From assembly GCA_044222225.1 (NCBI GenBank), contig JBGANR010000005.1:1-64000 (forward strand): DNA of 64,000 nt, in the 5' to 3' direction. Under the pieces are notes generated by a model. It made no database searches and was not told the origin of the DNA. It saw nothing but the letters and a program-made list of their open reading frames with translations. Positions 61,756 to 64,000 of this stretch are shown here, piece by piece. Made by a program: the position numbers and the translations under genes. Each line of letters opens with the position of its first letter. The stretch's first letter is position 1. This stretch comes from JBGANR01 sp044222225. Lineage in GTDB: Bacteria > Actinomycetota > Actinomycetes > Mycobacteriales > Mycobacteriaceae.

Positions 61756-63036
61756 CTAGCCAGACCCTTGTGCTCTCGTTTCAGGGCCCATCAGGCGAAG
61801 TTCCTTCTGACTGATCACGTCGAGACCCGAGCTGATCGCGATCGATGTCAACCGTGTGATGACATCGAGTCCGCCGTAGGCGAACTGCTCCGGGCTCTTT
61901 ATCGCGGGACCACCGTCACCGAAAACAGGCCGGATCGAGTATCCGCGACCGGCCAACTCATCGATCGCCGGTATCTCGATCTCGATCGACACCTCTCGTC
62001 CGGTGTCGAGACGGCGAACGACAAGCACTGCGGTCGACTCCCGAACCCACCGCAGAGACATGGGGCGGATCTCTTTCGATATCACACTGCGCCGGGCTAT
62101 CGTCCGCGCGAGAACCTCGAAGCACGGCAATAAACCGGTGGCGGCCGGAGGCGGCGACGTCGGCAGGTCCCAGTAGACACCGCGGGATTCCGTATTCGGA
62201 CGGTAGAAGGGTTCGAAATGCGGATTGAGATACACGGTCTCGACGCGTGATCCGGTTCGATCGACCTTGGAGACGCGCATGCCGCCGGGGCGCGTCCGGT
62301 GAGTCACCCAGTCGAAATCGTCGGGCACCTCGACGCCGCCGACGTCACCGACGACAAAGCCTGCGAAGTTCCAGCCGCGCGCATGATCCCGACTCGGACC
62401 GTCCACAGCCTCCACCAGATAGCCGGCCATTCCCTCCGGCAGCAGAAGGGTGCGCCAAGCGGTAGCGACGCGATACGGAATGTCGCACGACACGTCACCG
62501 CCTGCCGACAGTCGACCTGAACAGATGCTCAATCTGAGCATCTGAGCGGGCTTCGACCCCGGGAACGTCCCGTCATCCTCGACGTTTCGAAGCCAGATAG
62601 CGGCGTCGAGGGAAAGCAGGTCACCCTCGGGTGCGGAGAAACGCACCCGGATCGTCTCGTTTGAGGCCTGCTCGACGAGTTCGGCCACGCGTTCACGGAC
62701 TTCGTCGGATGCCGGCCGCGTGTGGTTATGCAACGAATACTCGAGTGAACCGGCTTCTCCCACCGATTTCCCCGCCGCGAATGATGAGTCCGTGCTGGTC
62801 AGCGGAATCTCCCGAGTGATCAACCTGTCATACGAGGCGGTGTAGTAGTGGGTTTCATCACCCTTCTGGACACAGATGATCGATCCACGCTCGAATGATT
62901 GACCGATTCCGACGCCCGACTCGGGTACATGTGCGGGCGCCGCGTCCGATGTCGGATATCCGAATGCCCCGTGCTCACGTCCGTATCGGGAATAGAACTG
63001 CATGATCACCGCAGGAACATCGTATGTTCCGAGCAT
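61756..63036 (-). CDS. LGFP-repeat protein of unknown function
   Basis: A 426-residue protein. Residues ~1-65 hold an LGFP-type repeat: VIMQFYSRYGREHGAFGYPT followed by a GQSFERGSIICVQ strand. LGFP repeats occur in cell-wall-linked proteins of mycolate actinobacteria. The remaining ~360 residues match nothing I recognise; one stretch is MAGYLVEAVDGPSRDHARGW. No signal peptide is present in this frame. Upstream in frame are 22 sense codons that look like part of the same protein family but contain no start codon and begin after a TGA, so the 5' end may be lost. A+T content is higher than in neighbours. It separates cobN from the carboxylase gene. Confidence 0.65.
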   Translation of the reverse strand: MLGTYDVPAVIMQFYSRYGREHGAFGYPTSDAAPAHVPESGVGIGQSFERGSIICVQKGDETHYYTASYDRLITREIPLTSTDSSFAAGKSVGEAGSLEYSLHNHTRPASDEVRERVAELVEQASNETIRVRFSAPEGDLLSLDAAIWLRNVEDDGTFPGSKPAQMLRLSICSGRLSAGGDVSCDIPYRVATAWRTLLLPEGMAGYLVEAVDGPSRDHARGWNFAGFVVGDVGGVEVPDDFDWVTHRTRPGGMRVSKVDRTGSRVETVYLNPHFEPFYRPNTESRGVYWDLPTSPPPAATGLLPCFEVLARTIARRSVISKEIRPMSLRWVRESTAVLVVRRLDTGREVSIEIEIPAIDELAGRGYSIRPVFGDGGPAIKSPEQFAYGGLDVITRLTSIAISSGLDVISQKELRLMGPETRAQGSG

Positions 63037-63145
63037 CGGATGCCGATAGGCCGACGACCCGTCCTCGAGATCGGTGACGGATACGCCGTAGGGTCGCCGG
63101 ACCGCCGCCGCTCAGATCGCGACGACGGTCCCGGCGACTCGCCCA

Positions 63146-64000
63146 TCAGCCCTGCAGCCGGGCCTCGATCTCGGCGATGATGCGCGGCCGGAGTTCGGCG
63201 GCCGGGATGACCGCGTCCACCGACCCGACCGTGACGGCCCGGCGGATGTCGTGCACCTTGTCGAACTCGGCGGCGACCTCGCCGAGCTTCTCGGCGCGCA
63301 CCGACGACCGGAGCTCGTCGAGCTCCGCGGTCAGCGCCGCGCGATCGGTGCCCGACGCCACGGCCGAACGCGTCTCCAGATCCCGGACCCGCGCATCGGC
63401 GGCGGTCCGGGCGTTGACCTCACCGGAGAACACCACGGCAGCCGCCGGAGCGCCGCCGAGCACCGAGGCGAAGGAGCCCTCCAGCGCGAGCACCGTCATG
63501 TTCGGGTTGAGCGCCTTGGAGAACACGACGAACGCGCCGCCGTGGTACCGGGAGATGACGCAGAACACGATCGGGCCCTCGAAGTTGACGATCGCGCGAC
63601 CGATCTCGGCGCCGTACTCCAGCTGCAGGCGACGCATCGACTCGGGCGAGCCGTCGAAGCCGGAGAGGTTGGCCAGCACGACGAGCGGCCGGTTGCCGCT
63701 GGCCGCGTTGATCGCGCGCGCCGCCTTCTTCGACGACCGCGGGAACAGCGTGCCCGCGGTGTAGGTGTCCGGGCCGTCGGTGGGAGGGAATCCACGCCGG
63801 GCCACACCCTGCGACTCGATGCCGAGCAGGCACACCGGGACGCCGCCGAGGTGCACGTCCTGCACGACGGCCGTCTCGGCGTCCGCCATTCCGGCCCAGC
63901 GTTCCAGCACGGGATGGTCCTGGTCGGACAGCGCCCGCATGACGGTCCGGATGTCGAACGGCTTCTTGCGGTCGGCGTTGGCGGCCGAGAAGATCTGGCC
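63146..64000 (-). CDS. Acyl-CoA carboxylase, carboxyltransferase end (partial)
   Basis: The frame enters from the right edge (QIFSAANADRKKPFDIRTVM) and ends at 63146, showing the last ~285 residues. DVHLGGVPVCLLGIESQGVA, GNRPLVVLANLSGFDGSPES, and FVVFSKALNPNMTVLALEGS are typical of the C-terminal carboxyltransferase half of acetyl/propionyl-CoA carboxylases. In Gordonia and relatives this half is part of a very long fused carboxylase (biotin carboxylase, carrier and carboxyltransferase in one chain), and the wording here fits that type. It would supply malonyl- or methylmalonyl-CoA for lipid synthesis. The full domain order lies outside the window. Confidence 0.85.
   Translation of the reverse strand, partial: GQIFSAANADRKKPFDIRTVMRALSDQDHPVLERWAGMADAETAVVQDVHLGGVPVCLLGIESQGVARRGFPPTDGPDTYTAGTLFPRSSKKAARAINAASGNRPLVVLANLSGFDGSPESMRRLQLEYGAEIGRAIVNFEGPIVFCVISRYHGGAFVVFSKALNPNMTVLALEGSFASVLGGAPAAAVVFSGEVNARTAADARVRDLETRSAVASGTDRAALTAELDELRSSVRAEKLGEVAAEFDKVHDIRRAVTVGSVDAVIPAAELRPRIIAEIEARLQG

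Noticed and set aside
61746..61760. A cobalamin riboswitch upstream of cobN
   Set aside because: Only 10 bases separate cobN from the preceding gene, and no B12-box-like sequence was seen.

Overview
The window is one high-GC, gene-dense stretch of a mycolic-acid actinobacterium (order Mycobacteriales). A Gordonia-like organism fits best, but genus is inference. Evidence for the order: rbpA beside the polyprenol-phosphomannose synthase gene ppm1 and the apolipoprotein N-acyltransferase gene lnt, with fxsA and cobN further on (the same order of landmarks as around Rv2050-Rv2062c in M. tuberculosis as I recall it); a recC-recB-recD operon; a DUF3556 membrane protein; a sigJ-like sigma factor; a DUF222/HNH (13E12-type) gene; and a long acyl-CoA carboxylase cut by the right edge. 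Many genes overlap by GTGA or ATGA, and several start directly downstream of a TANNNT box, as in leaderless actinobacterial genes.

The first ~235 bases do not belong with the rest. They are visibly richer in A+T and encode the end of one gene and the start of a Bacteroidota-type ybeY. They stop inside an actinobacterial Gfo/Idh/MocA dehydrogenase that is itself cut at the same point. This is most simply a chimeric contig end.

Layout. 0.2-10.5 kb: truncated dehydrogenase, LysE exporter, acyl-CoA ligase, PucR regulator facing a DUF3556 plus FAD-oxidoreductase pair, TetR-EamA pair, and a MarR-cupin divergent pair. 10.6-14.4 kb: HemK-like methyltransferase, an iron-containing redox enzyme and a CDGSH protein sharing a divergent start, a flavin oxidoreductase and a VOC protein. 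14.5-18.2 kb: a secreted-type alpha/beta hydrolase fused to an ABC ATPase, followed by its permease. 18.2-26.0 kb: an aldehyde dehydrogenase and GMC oxidoreductase operon, divergent from a tryptophan 2-monooxygenase-like gene plus nitrilase-family amidase (a plausible indole-3-acetamide route), then YbjQ and an amidase. 26.1-30.9 kb: a TetR gene coupled to three tandem paralogues of unknown function, two carrying a C-terminal DUF6924-like domain. 30.9-32.6 kb: a DUF222/HNH gene broken by an in-frame amber codon. 33-42 kb: DinB, YnfA, a HerA-like ATPase, an HD hydrolase, VIT1, a lipoprotein, a sigJ-like operon and a YczE-MocR pair. 42-52 kb: two small genes and the RecBCD nuclease operon. 52-64 kb: the rbpA-ppm1-lnt-amidohydrolase-fxsA-cobN block, an LGFP-repeat protein and the partial carboxylase.

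The least explained parts are the TetR/DUF6924 paralogue cluster, the hydrolase-ABC fusion and the LGFP gene inserted next to cobN. No tRNA, rRNA, CRISPR array or intact insertion sequence was recognised. Functions are assigned by reading motifs and overall resemblance; no database search was run.
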